Origin: Streptomyces pyxinae
Lineage (GTDB): Bacteria; Actinomycetota; Actinomycetes; Streptomycetales; Streptomycetaceae
Direction of reading: 5' to 3'
DNA: 64,000 nucleotides
Assembly (NCBI RefSeq): GCF_024756275.1
Contig: NZ_JANUGQ010000003.1
Location: 342,583-406,582 of the forward strand
A program made the position numbers and the translations under genes. Positions 41,515 to 52,500 of this stretch are shown here, in pieces. Below the pieces are notes generated by a model. That model was not told the origin of the DNA. It ran no database searches and saw only the letters and a program-made list of their open reading frames with translations. The first letter of the stretch is position 1, and each line of letters opens with the position of its first letter.

Positions 41515-43794
41515 CTACATGACCAGCACGATGATGGTGATCAGCAGCGCCACGATCAGCCCCACGGTGACGCCCACCACCGCGTACCCCAGACGGTCTC
41601 CCGGCCTCGGACGCTGGTCCGGCGGGCGGGACGGGTCCCCACGCCATCGGCCCTCCACCGCCCGGAGCCACTTCCGCTCCGGTGGCCGCTCACCGGACCG
41701 GTACGGCTCCCGGCCCTGCTCACGGGCGGGTCCCCGGGGCGCCGAGGGGTCGCGGTCGTGGCCCGGGTACGGATCGTGTGCCGGGTACGGCTCCGGATCC
41801 GGGTACGCGTACGCGTCCTGGGTCGGGGCCGGGGCCGGACGGCGGTCCGCGGGGGCGGCCCTGGGAGGGGTGCGCGGGGACTCGTCCGTCCGGTCCAGCA
41901 GCTCCCGGACGAGCTGCTGCCAGAGCGCGGGGTGCAGCTGCGGGGCGTTCCCGTCCGGCGAGCGGAGCAGGGCCTCCTGAAGCCATGCGGCGGCGGCCGG
42001 ATCGCCGCTCCGGTATTTCCGGAGAATCCGGTGCAGCAGCTTGTGCAGATCCTCCAGGTGGGTCTCGTCGCGGGCCAGCGGGACGACCGCCCAGGCGAAG
42101 AGGTCGGCCGCCCGGCGGGCCCGGCCGGTGGCGGACTCGCCCGGCTCACCCGGTGGGGGGAGGCACAGCTCGCGCTGGACGACCTCCCGGCACAGCCGGT
42201 GCCGGAGTTCCGGCGTCCGGGTCTCGCGCCGGTCGGGTTTCCGGAGCTCCGCCAGCGCCCGCTGGACGGCGTTGGGCGACAGCTGCCCGGCCCCCAGCTC
42301 GGCCACCAGCTCCTCGTCGGAACGGCCGGTCGGCCACTCGGGCACCGGCCGGGCCGGGGCGGAGCTCTCCCGGGACCACGCCGGGGGAGCCGGAGCGGAG
42401 GCGGCCGGCTCCGGGCCCGGCTCGCGCGCCGGTCCGGAGGCGCGGTCGGGTCCAGGGGCACGGTCCGGTCCGGAGGCACGGCTCGGGGCCCCGTGGGTGG
42501 GGGGTGCGGAGACCGGATCCGGCCGGCGGGCGGACGCGGGCCGGCGGGCCACCGCGTGCCGCTCGGCCTCCAGCAGGCCGCGCAGCAGCTCCCGGCGGTC
42601 CGGCCAGTCCAGCGCGGCACCGCCCCGGAGCCGGCCGGTCAGCTGGGGAACGCCGGGGCCGGCCGCCGGGTTGGCCAGCAGCTGCCGTACCAGCAGGTCC
42701 GCCACATGGTGTTCCAGCCCCGCCTTGGTCAGCGGCTGGTCCTCCACCCGGGCGAGCTGCCCGGCGCCGCCCGCGTCGGGTTCCCAGCGCGGTACGGAGA
42801 CGAGCCGGACCGGGTGGGTGTCGACCGCGTCGTACGTCGCGAAGGACCACTCCTGGTTCAGCCAGTCGGCGAAGAGCCGGAAGAGCCCGAAGCCCACCAG
42901 GGCGGCGGTGTCGCCCCGGTCGTCGGGCGGGCCCTGGGCGAGCAGCGACACCCGCCGCCGGGGGTCGCGCAGCCACTCCGCCGCGATCAGCGTCAGGGGC
43001 CGGGCGACCTCGGGGAGCCGCCGAACCATCTCGGGCAGCCGCCCCTCGGCCAGCCTTCGCAGCCGCTCCCGCTCGACGACCCGCAGCTCCCCGGCCGCCT
43101 CCTCGGCCCCCTGGGGAGAGCCCCAGCCCTGGTACGCCAGGGCGAGACAGAGTTCGGGCGGCAGGCTGTGCCGGTCACCGACGAACGCGTGGCTCAGGGT
43201 GCTGGGCCGGCCGGTCCGGTCGGTGAAGGGCCGGCGCTGGACCAGCAGGATGTCCCCCCGGTGGGAGGGGACGCGTACGACGCTGGCGCGCCGGACGCCC
43301 GGCACCCACAGCAACGGGCCGAGCTCCCCGGCCAGTTCGGTGGCGCGCTCCGGGCCGCAGGAGTGTGCCACGGCCGCCATGCCGCTGCCCTGCGGCCCCC
43401 GGCTGGCGTCCCAGCGGAAGAAGACCTGATGCACCCCGCCCCCGGGGGAGCCCCCCCGGTCCGGCGGGTTCTCGTAGCCGTTGCCGCCCGCGCCCGAGCG
43501 GTCGTCGTACCCGGCGCCGTACGGGTCGTCATACGGGTCGCCGTACGGGTTGTCGTACGAGCTCCCCTGCCGGTCGCCGGCCCGGTCGTCGTACCCGTTG
43601 CCGTGCCGGTCGCCGGTCCGGCCGTCGTACCCGTTGCCGTGCCGGTCGCCGGTGTGACTGTCGCGCCGGTCGCCGTGCTGATGGCCGTACCGACTACCGG
43701 GCTGACTGCCGTACTGACTACCGGGCTGACTGCCGTACTGGCTGCCGGGCCGCTCCTCGTGCCGGTCGCCGGGCCGGTGCTGGAACTCGCTCAC
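41515..43794 (-). CDS. GAP1-like GTPase-associated protein, C-terminal membrane anchor
   Basis: 759-aa last gene of the large operon. Residues 1-118 are disordered, rich in Gly, Tyr, Asp, Arg and Gln, with repeats of GDRHGNGYD and GSQYGSQP types. The body starts VHQVFFRWDASRGPQGSGMAAVAHSC and resembles the N-terminal domain of GTPase-associated protein 1 (GAP1-N) of predicted conflict systems. A helical middle follows, then a Pro-rich linker. A single hydrophobic helix at 735-759 (AVVGVTVGLIVALLITIIVLV) makes it a tail-anchored cytoplasmic protein. Its GTG start overlaps the stop of the GTPase gene (GTGA). It likely acts directly on that GTPase; the family call is from memory of sequence patterns. 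Confidence 0.75.
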   Translation of the reverse strand: MSEFQHRPGDRHEERPGSQYGSQPGSQYGSQPGSRYGHQHGDRRDSHTGDRHGNGYDGRTGDRHGNGYDDRAGDRQGSSYDNPYGDPYDDPYGAGYDDRSGAGGNGYENPPDRGGSPGGGVHQVFFRWDASRGPQGSGMAAVAHSCGPERATELAGELGPLLWVPGVRRASVVRVPSHRGDILLVQRRPFTDRTGRPSTLSHAFVGDRHSLPPELCLALAYQGWGSPQGAEEAAGELRVVERERLRRLAEGRLPEMVRRLPEVARPLTLIAAEWLRDPRRRVSLLAQGPPDDRGDTAALVGFGLFRLFADWLNQEWSFATYDAVDTHPVRLVSVPRWEPDAGGAGQLARVEDQPLTKAGLEHHVADLLVRQLLANPAAGPGVPQLTGRLRGGAALDWPDRRELLRGLLEAERHAVARRPASARRPDPVSAPPTHGAPSRASGPDRAPGPDRASGPAREPGPEPAASAPAPPAWSRESSAPARPVPEWPTGRSDEELVAELGAGQLSPNAVQRALAELRKPDRRETRTPELRHRLCREVVQRELCLPPPGEPGESATGRARRAADLFAWAVVPLARDETHLEDLHKLLHRILRKYRSGDPAAAAWLQEALLRSPDGNAPQLHPALWQQLVRELLDRTDESPRTPPRAAPADRRPAPAPTQDAYAYPDPEPYPAHDPYPGHDRDPSAPRGPAREQGREPYRSGERPPERKWLRAVEGRWRGDPSRPPDQRPRPGDRLGYAVVGVTVGLIVALLITIIVLVM

Positions 43795-46058
43795 CGGGCT
43801 TCCCCTTCCTCGAACTCCCTGGTGGCCCCGGGATCACCCGGATGGCCGGACGCACCGCGATCCCCGGGCGGCCCGGAGCCGTCCGCGCCCCCGCCGCCCG
43901 GCACCTCGATCAGGCCGTGCATGGCCAGCAGCGAGACGAGCGGCTCCAGCACCCGCCGGGGCCCGGTGCCCGCCGGGTAGCGGCCACGGTTCTCCTGGCT
44001 GCCGGTGGCCGAGGCGATGTGCAGGGTGCACCGGCGGATCGAGTCGAACGGCCGCAGCCAGGCGGGCCCCGCGTACTGCCGCAGCAGCCCGTAGACGTCC
44101 CCGCTCTCGGCCCGGACCCGTGCGGGGTCCAGCGAGGTGGCGGGGGGCTCGGCCAGCCACCGGTCCACCGGGGGCCGGAACCGCAGCAGATCGGACTTGG
44201 CCAGCACCATCGCCGACGCCACCTCCAGATAGGGGCCGTTCCTGGGCAGCCGGTCCAGCACCGTCCCGAAGGCCAGGTCGCCGCCCCGGTGCGCCTCCAC
44301 CCGCTGTCGCCGGCGGGTGTGGTCCAGCTCCGGCAGCGGCAGCGCCGTCACCGGGTCGACCACGAAGAGCAGGGCGTCGATGCCCAGCAGGAACCGGAGG
44401 ACCTCGTCGGTGCGGACCAGGTCCTCACCGGCGAGGTCGAAGAAGGCGACCGGGCGGGTCCGGCCACGGGCGTCGGTGAGCAGCAGCGACGACACGAACC
44501 GCGCGAAGGAGTTGCCGACGGCGGCGGTGTGGCCGAGCACCGCGCCGCCCCGCAGCGGCTGCACCCGGTCCCGGATGAACCGGTTGTGCTGCTCCGGGTT
44601 GACGGGCCGGGAGTCCAGACCGAACGGCTTCAGCCCGCCCTCGATGATCCCCGCGATCATCTGGGTCAGCAGATGGCTCTTGCCGGACGTGGACTCGCCG
44701 ACCATGGCCACCGTCAGCGGACGGCCGTAACTGAGATAGGGCACCGGGATGTGGTGCTCGGGGAAGTCCGGGTCCGCCGCGCACCGCTGCACGGCGCGGC
44801 GCATCACGTCCGGGCGGCGCAGCGGATTGGTGTGCCGGGCCAGGTCCAACTGCTCGTACTGCATCAGGCTGTTGGTGACGTAGAGCGCGTCCAGGTCCAG
44901 CTGGATGGGCTCCAGGCAGTACGGGCAGAGGACCGGGCCGTCGCCCCCGGCGCGCGACGCCTGGTCCCCGGCCGCTGGCCCCGGACCGGGCTCCGCCCCG
45001 GGTTCCGGCCCGGACGGCGGCCGGGGCGTCTCCCGCTTGAGCCGCAGCGCCTGTTCGAAGGCCGCCCGGTGGTGCGCGGTCTCGTCCGGCGGACCGGCCG
45101 GTCCGGTGACCGCGAGCCGCCGGGCCGCCTCCGGGGCGAGCCGTTCCAGCAGGGCGGCCGGGCCCGGGCGGTCGGCCGCCCGCGGGGCGAAGGCGTCCCC
45201 GAGCCGCTCGGCCAGCGCCCGGTGGCCGGCCAGGTCGGCCGGTACCCCGTCGGCGGGCCCCGGCCGCCCCGTCGCCAGCTGGTACAGCACCTGGGCCGCG
45301 CTCCACACCGCGTCCCGCGCGTCCACCCGGCCCTCCGCCCGGCGCTGTTCGGGCGCGGCGTAGGGCGGCCGGCCCCACCGGGTGCGGGCCCGGCCTGCGC
45401 GCTCCACCGCCTCCAGCCCCCACAGCTGGGCCGAGGTGCCGTCCCAGAACACCGTGGCGGGGGAGACCCCGCGCGCCACCAGCCCCTGGCCGGCCAGGAA
45501 CGAGAGGGCCAGCAGCAGATCCCGGGCGAAGGTCCGCTGGTCGGTCGCGGACATCACATGGGTGCGGGCGACGGCGACGCCCCGGGGCGGGGCGTACAGC
45601 AGGAATGGCTCGTCGGCGTCCAGGTCATGGCCGATCAGCTCGGGGAAGAGCCGTGCGTACTCGCCGCCGGCCAGCGTCCGGTGCATCCGCAGCACCGCGC
45701 CCGCCTCGGTGTCCAGCAGCGCCCGGGCCCGCGGGTGGGCGGCCTCGGCGCCGGCCAGCCGCACCTGGACACAGGGCCGGCCCTCGTCGTCGAGCATTCC
45801 GTTGCGCACCAGCTGGGGCAGGCCCGGGTCGCGCCGGGAGTCCGGGCCGAACCGCACCGGGGCGGCGCGCCGGTGTCCGGACGGCAGGGTGAAGGCGAGG
45901 GTGGCGGCACGCGGCGGGCCGCCCGCCCCGGCCACCCGGGCCTGGCGGCCGAGATCCTCGGCGGGGTGCTGGGGGTGGGGCGTGCTGGGCACCGGCGGTC
46001 GCCGTCCTTCCGTGCGTACGTGGTTGTGCCCCGGCTCGGGGAGCGGCGGGCCGGTCAC
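43791..46058 (-). CDS. Pseudokinase-like/TRAFAC GTPase fusion (double-GTPase type)
   Basis: 755-aa cytoplasmic protein. Residues 165-310 resemble a degraded Ser/Thr kinase C lobe (LALSFLAGQGLVARGVSPATVFWD, PPYAAPEQRRAEGR), lacking the catalytic HRD and DFG motifs. A single CPYC pair near 379 hints at a partial zinc ribbon. The GTPase core has Walker A GESTSGKS (about 455-462), Walker B FFDLAGED (540-547) and a G4-like AKSD (621-624). These features fit the TRAFAC-class GTPases (DO-GTPase2-like) predicted in bacterial conflict loci. GTG 46058 gives a GTGA overlap with the preceding gene; GTG 46061 is adjacent. It is probably the switch of the operon, modulated by the GAP1-like protein. Confidence 0.78.
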   Translation of the reverse strand: MTGPPLPEPGHNHVRTEGRRPPVPSTPHPQHPAEDLGRQARVAGAGGPPRAATLAFTLPSGHRRAAPVRFGPDSRRDPGLPQLVRNGMLDDEGRPCVQVRLAGAEAAHPRARALLDTEAGAVLRMHRTLAGGEYARLFPELIGHDLDADEPFLLYAPPRGVAVARTHVMSATDQRTFARDLLLALSFLAGQGLVARGVSPATVFWDGTSAQLWGLEAVERAGRARTRWGRPPYAAPEQRRAEGRVDARDAVWSAAQVLYQLATGRPGPADGVPADLAGHRALAERLGDAFAPRAADRPGPAALLERLAPEAARRLAVTGPAGPPDETAHHRAAFEQALRLKRETPRPPSGPEPGAEPGPGPAAGDQASRAGGDGPVLCPYCLEPIQLDLDALYVTNSLMQYEQLDLARHTNPLRRPDVMRRAVQRCAADPDFPEHHIPVPYLSYGRPLTVAMVGESTSGKSHLLTQMIAGIIEGGLKPFGLDSRPVNPEQHNRFIRDRVQPLRGGAVLGHTAAVGNSFARFVSSLLLTDARGRTRPVAFFDLAGEDLVRTDEVLRFLLGIDALLFVVDPVTALPLPELDHTRRRQRVEAHRGGDLAFGTVLDRLPRNGPYLEVASAMVLAKSDLLRFRPPVDRWLAEPPATSLDPARVRAESGDVYGLLRQYAGPAWLRPFDSIRRCTLHIASATGSQENRGRYPAGTGPRRVLEPLVSLLAMHGLIEVPGGGGADGSGPPGDRGASGHPGDPGATREFEEGEAR

Positions 46059-49000
46059 CACGGGTCGCCGTCCGTCCGGCCGGAGCGGCCGTACGGGTCA
46101 CCGCCGTCGTACGGGTCGGTGCCGGGCGCATGGGTGCCGGGCCGGCCGGTACCCCGCGGACCGGTGTCACGCCGCCCGCCGGTGTCGTACGGCCCGCTGT
46201 CCGGGCCGTCGCCGTCACCGTCGTCGCCGCCGTCGGGCCGCCGGTCATTGTGCCTGCGGCGGCCGGCCCGTGAACCGCCCTCGTACGGACGGTCGTTGTG
46301 GGTTTCGCTGTCGTACGGGCCGTTGTCGTAAGGCCGGTTGTCGTACGGGCCGTCGTCGTAAGGCCGGTTGTCGTACGGCCCACGCCCGTACGCGTCGCCG
46401 CCGTGCGAACCGCCGTCATGCGTACCGCCACCGCGTGAACCACCGCCGTACTCGAAGCTGTTGGACGAGCCATCGTCGTACCGACCGCTGTCGGGTGGGC
46501 CGTCGCCGTACCGACCGTCGCTGTGCGAACCACCGTCCCGTGGAACGCTGTTGCGCGAACCGCCGTCGTACGAGACGTCGTTGAGCGAACCGGCGTCGGG
46601 ACGGTCACCGCTGTACGAACTGCCGTCGTACGCGGCACTGTTGTACGGGCGGTCGCCGTACGGGCCGCCCTCGTACGCACCGCCTTCGTACGCGTCCCTG
46701 TCGTACGGGCGGTCGCCGTACGAGGGGGAACCGTCGTACGGACCGGCCGGGCCGTCGTACGGATTGGCGCGGCCCTCGTACGGATTGGACCGGCCCTCGT
46801 ACGGGAAGGCCGGCTGTCCGGGCTCCCCGGTGTCGTCGCGGTGGTCGGTGGGGTCGCGGTCCGGCTCCTGGCGGGGCCGTACGGTGTGCACCACGCCCAT
46901 CCGGAGCGGGGCGAGCCGGATCAGCCCGGCGTACCGGCCGGAGGAGGTCCAGCGGACCTCGGGCGGCGGCACCGTGCCCTCCGCCTTCCAGACCTTCTCC
47001 ACCTCCTCCTGTACCGCCTCCGGGGCGAACCTGACCCAGACCGCCGCGTCCCGGTCGCGGTTGAGCAGGGTGGTCTGGTCGGGCGACGACAGCTGGACCA
47101 CCGCGCGCGGCCCGGCCTCGGCCGAGATCAGCCGGGCGACCCGGTTCTGGTCGGTGCCGAGCAGCGCCGCCGCGCCCGGCCGGACCCGGCGGGGCGCGGC
47201 GAACGGCGGCGGCACCAGCACGCCATGGGCCCGCAGATGACCCCGGGCGGTGGCCAGCAGTTCGCGGACCCGGGCCTCGGTGCGCTGCACGGCGAGGGTG
47301 CCGGCCTGGCCGCGTTCCACCGAGCCCCAGTAGTCCCGCATGGCGCGCAGGGCGGCGTCGGCCAGGTCGCCGACGAGGGTGGCGACCAGTTCCGGGCCGC
47401 CCTCGCCGGGCTCCCGGACCAGCCAGCGCGGTCCGGTGCCGGACTCCGGCCGGCCGCCGTACCCGGAGCCGGGTCCGGTCGCGGCCCCGCTCCCGGTCCC
47501 GGGCCCGGAGACCGGGTCCTGGCCGCCCCCGGTGCCGTACCCGGGCGCCGTGCCGTAGCCGGTACCGGCGCCGGTGCCGTACGGGCGCCCCGCGCCGTAT
47601 CCGGGTTCCGTGCCGTACCCCGGGCCCGGTCCATGGCGGGGGCCGTCGTCGGTGGAGCCGGGACGCGGGTCGTCCCAGGAGTAGTCCCGGGCCCAGGCGT
47701 CGTCCCCGTCCCGGCGGGCGCCGCCACCGCCGCCGTCCCCGGTACCGCCGGCGAAGAGGAACTCGCCCGTCTCCAGGGCGGAGGCGCCGGTCAGCCAGTC
47801 GTCCCCGGCGGTCGGCCCGGCACCGTACAGCCCGTCCGGGACGGCCGGCCGCTCCGGCTCGGGCACCGCACCGGCATCGGCCGCCGAGGCGGTGGCCCGC
47901 AGCATGCCGGCCACCGAGCGGGCCGCGTCGGCGCAGTACAGCCGCTCCTCGGCGGCCCAGTGCTCCCGGACCGCCTCGGCCAGCAGGGCGTCCAGTTCCC
48001 TCAGCGCGGCCCGCAGCGGTGCCGGGTCGTGGCCGGCCGCCCAGGAGTCCGCCGCCGACCGCCAGAGCCGGCGCTCCGTCTCGACCGCCACGACCAGGCC
48101 GAGCAGCAGCCCGGCGCAGCCCGCCCAGACCGGTGGCCCGGCCGCGTACGCCAGCGCCACCCCGGCCGCCGCGCCGCAGACCGCCGCCGGCACCGGGCCG
48201 AGCGGCATCGACACCGGATGCCCGGCGCCCCGCAGCCGCGCCCCGCCGAGCAGGGTGGCCCCGAGGAGGAGCAGCGGTACGACGAGGGCGCACAGCGCGA
48301 GCGGCCCCTGCCACACCCCGCCGAGCAGCCCCGCCCCGGCCGCCGCCGGCAGCGCGGCGGCCGCCCCCGGGACCCGGGCCGCCGGTCCGTTCCCGGCGGG
48401 CGCGCCGGGCACCCGCAGCCGGGCGAGCCTCGGCAGCAGCGCCGAGCCCGGCACCGGCTCCACCCGCCCGGCCAGTCCGGTGAAGCGGGCGGCCATCGCG
48501 CGCAGCGACATGCCCTGCCGCAGCAGCAGATCCGCGAAGTCCCGCAGGCCCTCGCCGATCCGCTCCCCGACCCCCTCGGCCGACGGCACCCGCAGCCCCA
48601 GGGCAGTCAGCCGGGCGGCCGACTCGGCACCGGCCGGCTGGTCCCCGCCGCTTCCGCGCAGCGCCGTCCGCACCAGGTCCCGGTACTCCTCCAGCGCCTG
48701 GCGGGCCCGCTCCGTCCGCTCCTCCAGCACCTCCCGCCGGACCGGGCCGAGCAGCCCCGGCAGGGTGCGCAGCGCGGCCAGGGCGTCGGCCATGTCCTCG
48801 ACGGCCTCGGCGCACTCCCCGTGGGCGGCGTCCGCGACCCCGCCCGGCTGCCGGTGGTCCCGGTCGCGCCCGCCGCGCCCCGCCACCAGCGCCCGCAGCG
48901 GCTCGGGCAGGTCGGCGGCGGACCAGGCGGTGGCCGGCAGCTCGGCCGTCAGGTCGCTGTCCCGGCCCGCGAACCGGGCGAGCGCGTCCCGCCAGGCCCG

Positions 49001-49558
49001 GTCCCGCACCTCCGGCGGCAGGTCCTGGGCGAGCAGCCGCACCCCGGGCGCGGCCACGCCCTCGGGCAGCGCCTGGAACCGCTCCAGCACCTCCAGGAAC
49101 ACATCCGGCACCGACAGCGCGTCCACCAGCGCCGCCAGCGCCTCCGGGTCGTCCGGCGCGGTCCGCTCCAGCGCCGTACGGGCGGCCCGCAGTTCGCCCG
49201 CCCAGAGCAGCGCGATGCCGTCGCCCCGGAGCGTGGCGGGCCGCAACAGCCGCCGGTCCGGCTGGTAGTTCTCGCTCGGACCGGCGAACGCGCCCGGGGC
49301 GCTGCCCACCAGCAGCACCAGCAGCCGGACCCGCTCCGTCGCCCGGTAGCCGGTGAGCAGCTCGTACTGGCGCTGGTGGTCGGTGAGCCCGGCCGGGGTG
49401 TCGACCACCAGGAACAGCGGTTCCTCCGGCTCCGGCAGGTCCGCCCGCCCCAGCGCCTCGGCCACCCGGGCCCGCAGCGCCGGGGCGGTGGCCAGTCCGG
49501 CCGCCCCGGTGCGCAGGTCGAGGTGGACGACCATACGGGTGTCCTCGTCGAGGCTCAT
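46055..49558 (-). CDS. Large membrane protein with Tyr-rich disordered C-terminal tail
   Basis: 1167-aa protein of unknown family. The N-terminal 390 residues are mostly helical, start MSLDEDTRMVVHLDLRTG and include LFLVVDTPAGLTDHQRQYELLTGY. A cluster of about four hydrophobic helices lies near 400-510 (LALCALVVPLLLLGATLL, AVCGAAAGVALAYAAG, LLLGLVVAVETE). A helical region and a Gly/Tyr-rich linker follow. A compact domain (about 750-880) has VQLSSPDQTTLLNRDRDAAVW. The last 280 residues are a low-complexity PYDG/PYDNRP/YEGG tail. It overlaps its neighbours by 4 bases on both sides. It may tether the GTPase and tubulin-like partner to the membrane. Confidence 0.75.
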   Translation of the reverse strand: MSLDEDTRMVVHLDLRTGAAGLATAPALRARVAEALGRADLPEPEEPLFLVVDTPAGLTDHQRQYELLTGYRATERVRLLVLLVGSAPGAFAGPSENYQPDRRLLRPATLRGDGIALLWAGELRAARTALERTAPDDPEALAALVDALSVPDVFLEVLERFQALPEGVAAPGVRLLAQDLPPEVRDRAWRDALARFAGRDSDLTAELPATAWSAADLPEPLRALVAGRGGRDRDHRQPGGVADAAHGECAEAVEDMADALAALRTLPGLLGPVRREVLEERTERARQALEEYRDLVRTALRGSGGDQPAGAESAARLTALGLRVPSAEGVGERIGEGLRDFADLLLRQGMSLRAMAARFTGLAGRVEPVPGSALLPRLARLRVPGAPAGNGPAARVPGAAAALPAAAGAGLLGGVWQGPLALCALVVPLLLLGATLLGGARLRGAGHPVSMPLGPVPAAVCGAAAGVALAYAAGPPVWAGCAGLLLGLVVAVETERRLWRSAADSWAAGHDPAPLRAALRELDALLAEAVREHWAAEERLYCADAARSVAGMLRATASAADAGAVPEPERPAVPDGLYGAGPTAGDDWLTGASALETGEFLFAGGTGDGGGGGARRDGDDAWARDYSWDDPRPGSTDDGPRHGPGPGYGTEPGYGAGRPYGTGAGTGYGTAPGYGTGGGQDPVSGPGTGSGAATGPGSGYGGRPESGTGPRWLVREPGEGGPELVATLVGDLADAALRAMRDYWGSVERGQAGTLAVQRTEARVRELLATARGHLRAHGVLVPPPFAAPRRVRPGAAALLGTDQNRVARLISAEAGPRAVVQLSSPDQTTLLNRDRDAAVWVRFAPEAVQEEVEKVWKAEGTVPPPEVRWTSSGRYAGLIRLAPLRMGVVHTVRPRQEPDRDPTDHRDDTGEPGQPAFPYEGRSNPYEGRANPYDGPAGPYDGSPSYGDRPYDRDAYEGGAYEGGPYGDRPYNSAAYDGSSYSGDRPDAGSLNDVSYDGGSRNSVPRDGGSHSDGRYGDGPPDSGRYDDGSSNSFEYGGGSRGGGTHDGGSHGGDAYGRGPYDNRPYDDGPYDNRPYDNGPYDSETHNDRPYEGGSRAGRRRHNDRRPDGGDDGDGDGPDSGPYDTGGRRDTGPRGTGRPGTHAPGTDPYDGGDPYGRSGRTDGDPW

Positions 49559-52500
49559 TCCGCGTCACCGCCCCAGAAGTCGTCCCCGTGGCCGCCGTCG
49601 CGCCCGCTCGCGCGACCACCGCTCTCCCGGCCGCCGGCCTCGCGTTCCCTTTCCCGGCCGCCGCCTTCGCGTTCTCTCTCCCGGCCACCGTCCCGGCCGC
49701 CGCTCGCGAAGCCGTTGTCCCGGCCACCGTCCCCGCCGTCTTCCCAGCCGCCGTCGCGGTCACCCTTGCCGAGGCCGTACGCGCGGCCGTCTCCCCGGTC
49801 GCCGCCGTCGAGGCCGTACGTGCGGCCGTCTCCCCGGTCGCCGCTCGCGAGGCCGTACGCGCGATCGCCCTCGCGGCGGGACGCGTAGTCGGTCTCATGA
49901 CGCGAGGCGAAGTCGCTCCCGGGACCCTCTTCGCGGCGCGGAGCGAAGTCGCTCTCCCGGCCGCTCTCCCGGCCGCCACGCTCGCGCGCCCGGTCGGCGG
50001 CCCATTCGCCGGTCCGCTCGCCGGCCCGGTCCGGCGCTCCGGCCGACGGCTCCGCCTGCGGGTCCGCGTACCGGCCTTCCCGGTCCCACTGCCGGTCCCG
50101 GGCCCCGGATCCCGTGCCCGGGTGCTCCCGGTCGCGCTCCCGGTCCCGGAAACCGTCCGGATCGAGGTGCCGGTATCCGTTCCGGTCCCGGGGGCCGGCG
50201 GCCGGCTCCCGGCCGTCGTCGAAGGCCCGGCCCCCGTCGTACGCCCGGTCCTCCTCGCCGTAGACCGGACGGCCGTTGTACGCCCGGGTCCCCTCGCCGT
50301 ACGCCGGGCGGTCCTCGTCGTACGGCCGCCGGGCGGTGCCGTACGGCTCGTCCTCGCCGCGCCCGGGAGAGTCTCCCTGCCCCCTGCCGTACCCGGCAGG
50401 GGGAAACCCCCGGTCGTACACGTTCACGTAGACATCCCCCCGCCCGTAGACATCTCCCCGCCCGGGGGCACCCCCGGCCCCGGAGGAATCCCCCGCCCCG
50501 GCGAGCGGGGCGGTGCCCCAGTCGTCGTCGGCGGCCGGGGCGCGGGGGGCCGGCGGCTCGGGGCGGGGGCGCGCCTCCGGCACCCCGTCCCGGGTGTACT
50601 CCAGCAGCGTGCGCAGGGTCGGCTGGATGGCCCGCTGGTCCGCGAACGGCATGTCCAGCGCGGCCGGCAGGGTCTCCGCCCAGAACTCCCAGAGCGGACG
50701 CAGCCAGCCCTCGATCCGGTCGCCGTCCCGCTCCCGGCGGTCGGCCAGCAGCCGGAGCTGGTGCGGGGCGATCCGCTCCACCAGCTCCACGAAGAGCGGG
50801 TGCGGCCGGCTGCCGGACCGGCCGAGGTCCAGCGGCTGGGTGCTCATCAGCTCCCGGCAGTAGTCCTCCACCGTCCGTTCGTCGTCCAGCACCGTCCAGC
50901 GTTCGTACGAGCGCAGCAGCTCGGCCCAGCTGGACACGCCGCCCGGGTAGCCGCCGAGCCGCAGCCGGACGCCCGGCGCGTCCCCGCCGGCCCCCGGGAA
51001 CAGCCGCAGCCGCACCCGGTCCGGGGAGGTGGTGTCGCCCTCCACCACCTCCACCTGGCCGTTCCACAGGCAGCAGAGCAGCCGGTGCAGGATGGTGCGG
51101 CGGTCGTCCTCGCCGCTGACCAGCCAGGTGTCCCGGTAGCCGAGCCGCTGCCGCCAGCGCAGCACGTCCTGGGACTGTTCCGACTCCTTGGCCCGGGCCC
51201 ACTGGCGCAGCACCTTCCGGGCCTCGGGCACCTGGGTCAGGCTCATCTCGCTGCGGAAGAGGACCACCGTGATGGTGTCGCTGTCCACCCCCCGGTACTC
51301 CACCGAGTGCTTGGCGTCGGCCGGCAGCCGGAGCGACTTGGCCAGGTACTCCTGCACCTCCTCGGTCGCCTGCACCCGGGGGTGGGTGACCAGGATGCGG
51401 AGCGGTCCGGTGCCCTCGGGGGTGAACCCCACCGGCAGTAGACCTGCCAGCTTCAGGGTGAAGAGGTTGAGCGCGTCCTTGCTGACCTGCTCGGTGGCCT
51501 CCTCGTCACCGGCCGCCGCGGCGAGCAGGGTGCTCATCGACGGCAGCAGCGGGCGCTCCTCCAGCCGGGCGCCGCTCTCCGCGAAGAGCAGGGTGATCCG
51601 GGACTCCAGCAGCGCCTTGACGGTCCCCACGGCCCCGTCCGGGTCGCGCCGGCTGCGGCCGTGCACCTCCCGCCAGGTGTCGCCGCCGACCAGCTTGAGC
51701 ACCAGCGCCGCCTCGTCGTCGGTCTCCCGCAGCCCCTCCCGGCGGATCAGCCGGGCGACCAGGTCCTCGTAGAAGTGGTTGAGGCTGCGCTGCGGCGGCA
51801 GCAGATACGAGATCCCGGTGCGGTCCTCGTAGAGTTCGAGGCCCTTCTGCTGGGAGAGCTTGCGCTCCTGGTCGGCCTGCTTGCGGAAGGCGCCCACCAG
51901 CCGGCCCAGATCGGTGCCGGCCGCGTCGGCCTGCGGCTGCCACCGCTGCTGCTGCTCCCGCCACGCCTCGTGCCAGAGCACCCTGCTGCGCCACTGGTAC
52001 CAGGCGTCCTGTTCCTGGAGGGCGGCCTGCACGTCCTCGTCGCCCCACCGGGCGGGGGACATCCCGGCCAGCCGGCTCTTGATCCGGGGCACCTTGGGCG
52101 GCTGGTCGGTCACCCCGGGCGGGCGCTGCGGGGCGCGGGCCCGGCTGTCGAGCATGCCGAGGAAGCCCAGCCGGAGGATGGTCTCGGCACTGCCCGGGGC
52201 GCCCCGGACGATCCGCTCGGCCAGGAACGGATCGACGGAGCCGAGCAGCTTGTCGATGGCGGGGCGCGGGGCGAACCGGTCGGCCATGGTGGAGGTCTGG
52301 CGCTCCACCACGTTCCGCAGGTCGGAGAGGAGCCGCTGCATGTCCTGGACCCGCTCGCCCAGCGCGCGTTCGATCGCCTTGGAGCCGCGCGGCAGCGGCT
52401 CGGGGTCGGGCACGTCCAGCGTCTTCCGCTCCCAGAGCTCCTCCAGGTTGGCGTCCGCGAAGAGCTGCCGGACCAGCGGGACCACGGCCGTGGCCCGGTG

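Noticed and set aside
43791..46058. Active Ser/Thr kinase in the GTPase protein
   Set aside because: The kinase-like segment lacks recognisable glycine loop, HRD and DFG motifs, so it is called a pseudokinase-like region.
46523..49979. Very long open frames overlapping the 1167-aa membrane-protein gene, on both strands
   Set aside because: They are by-products of extreme G+C: codon positions do not show third-position G/C bias, the products are Arg/Gly/Val-rich without domains, and they conflict with the coupled gene on the minus strand.
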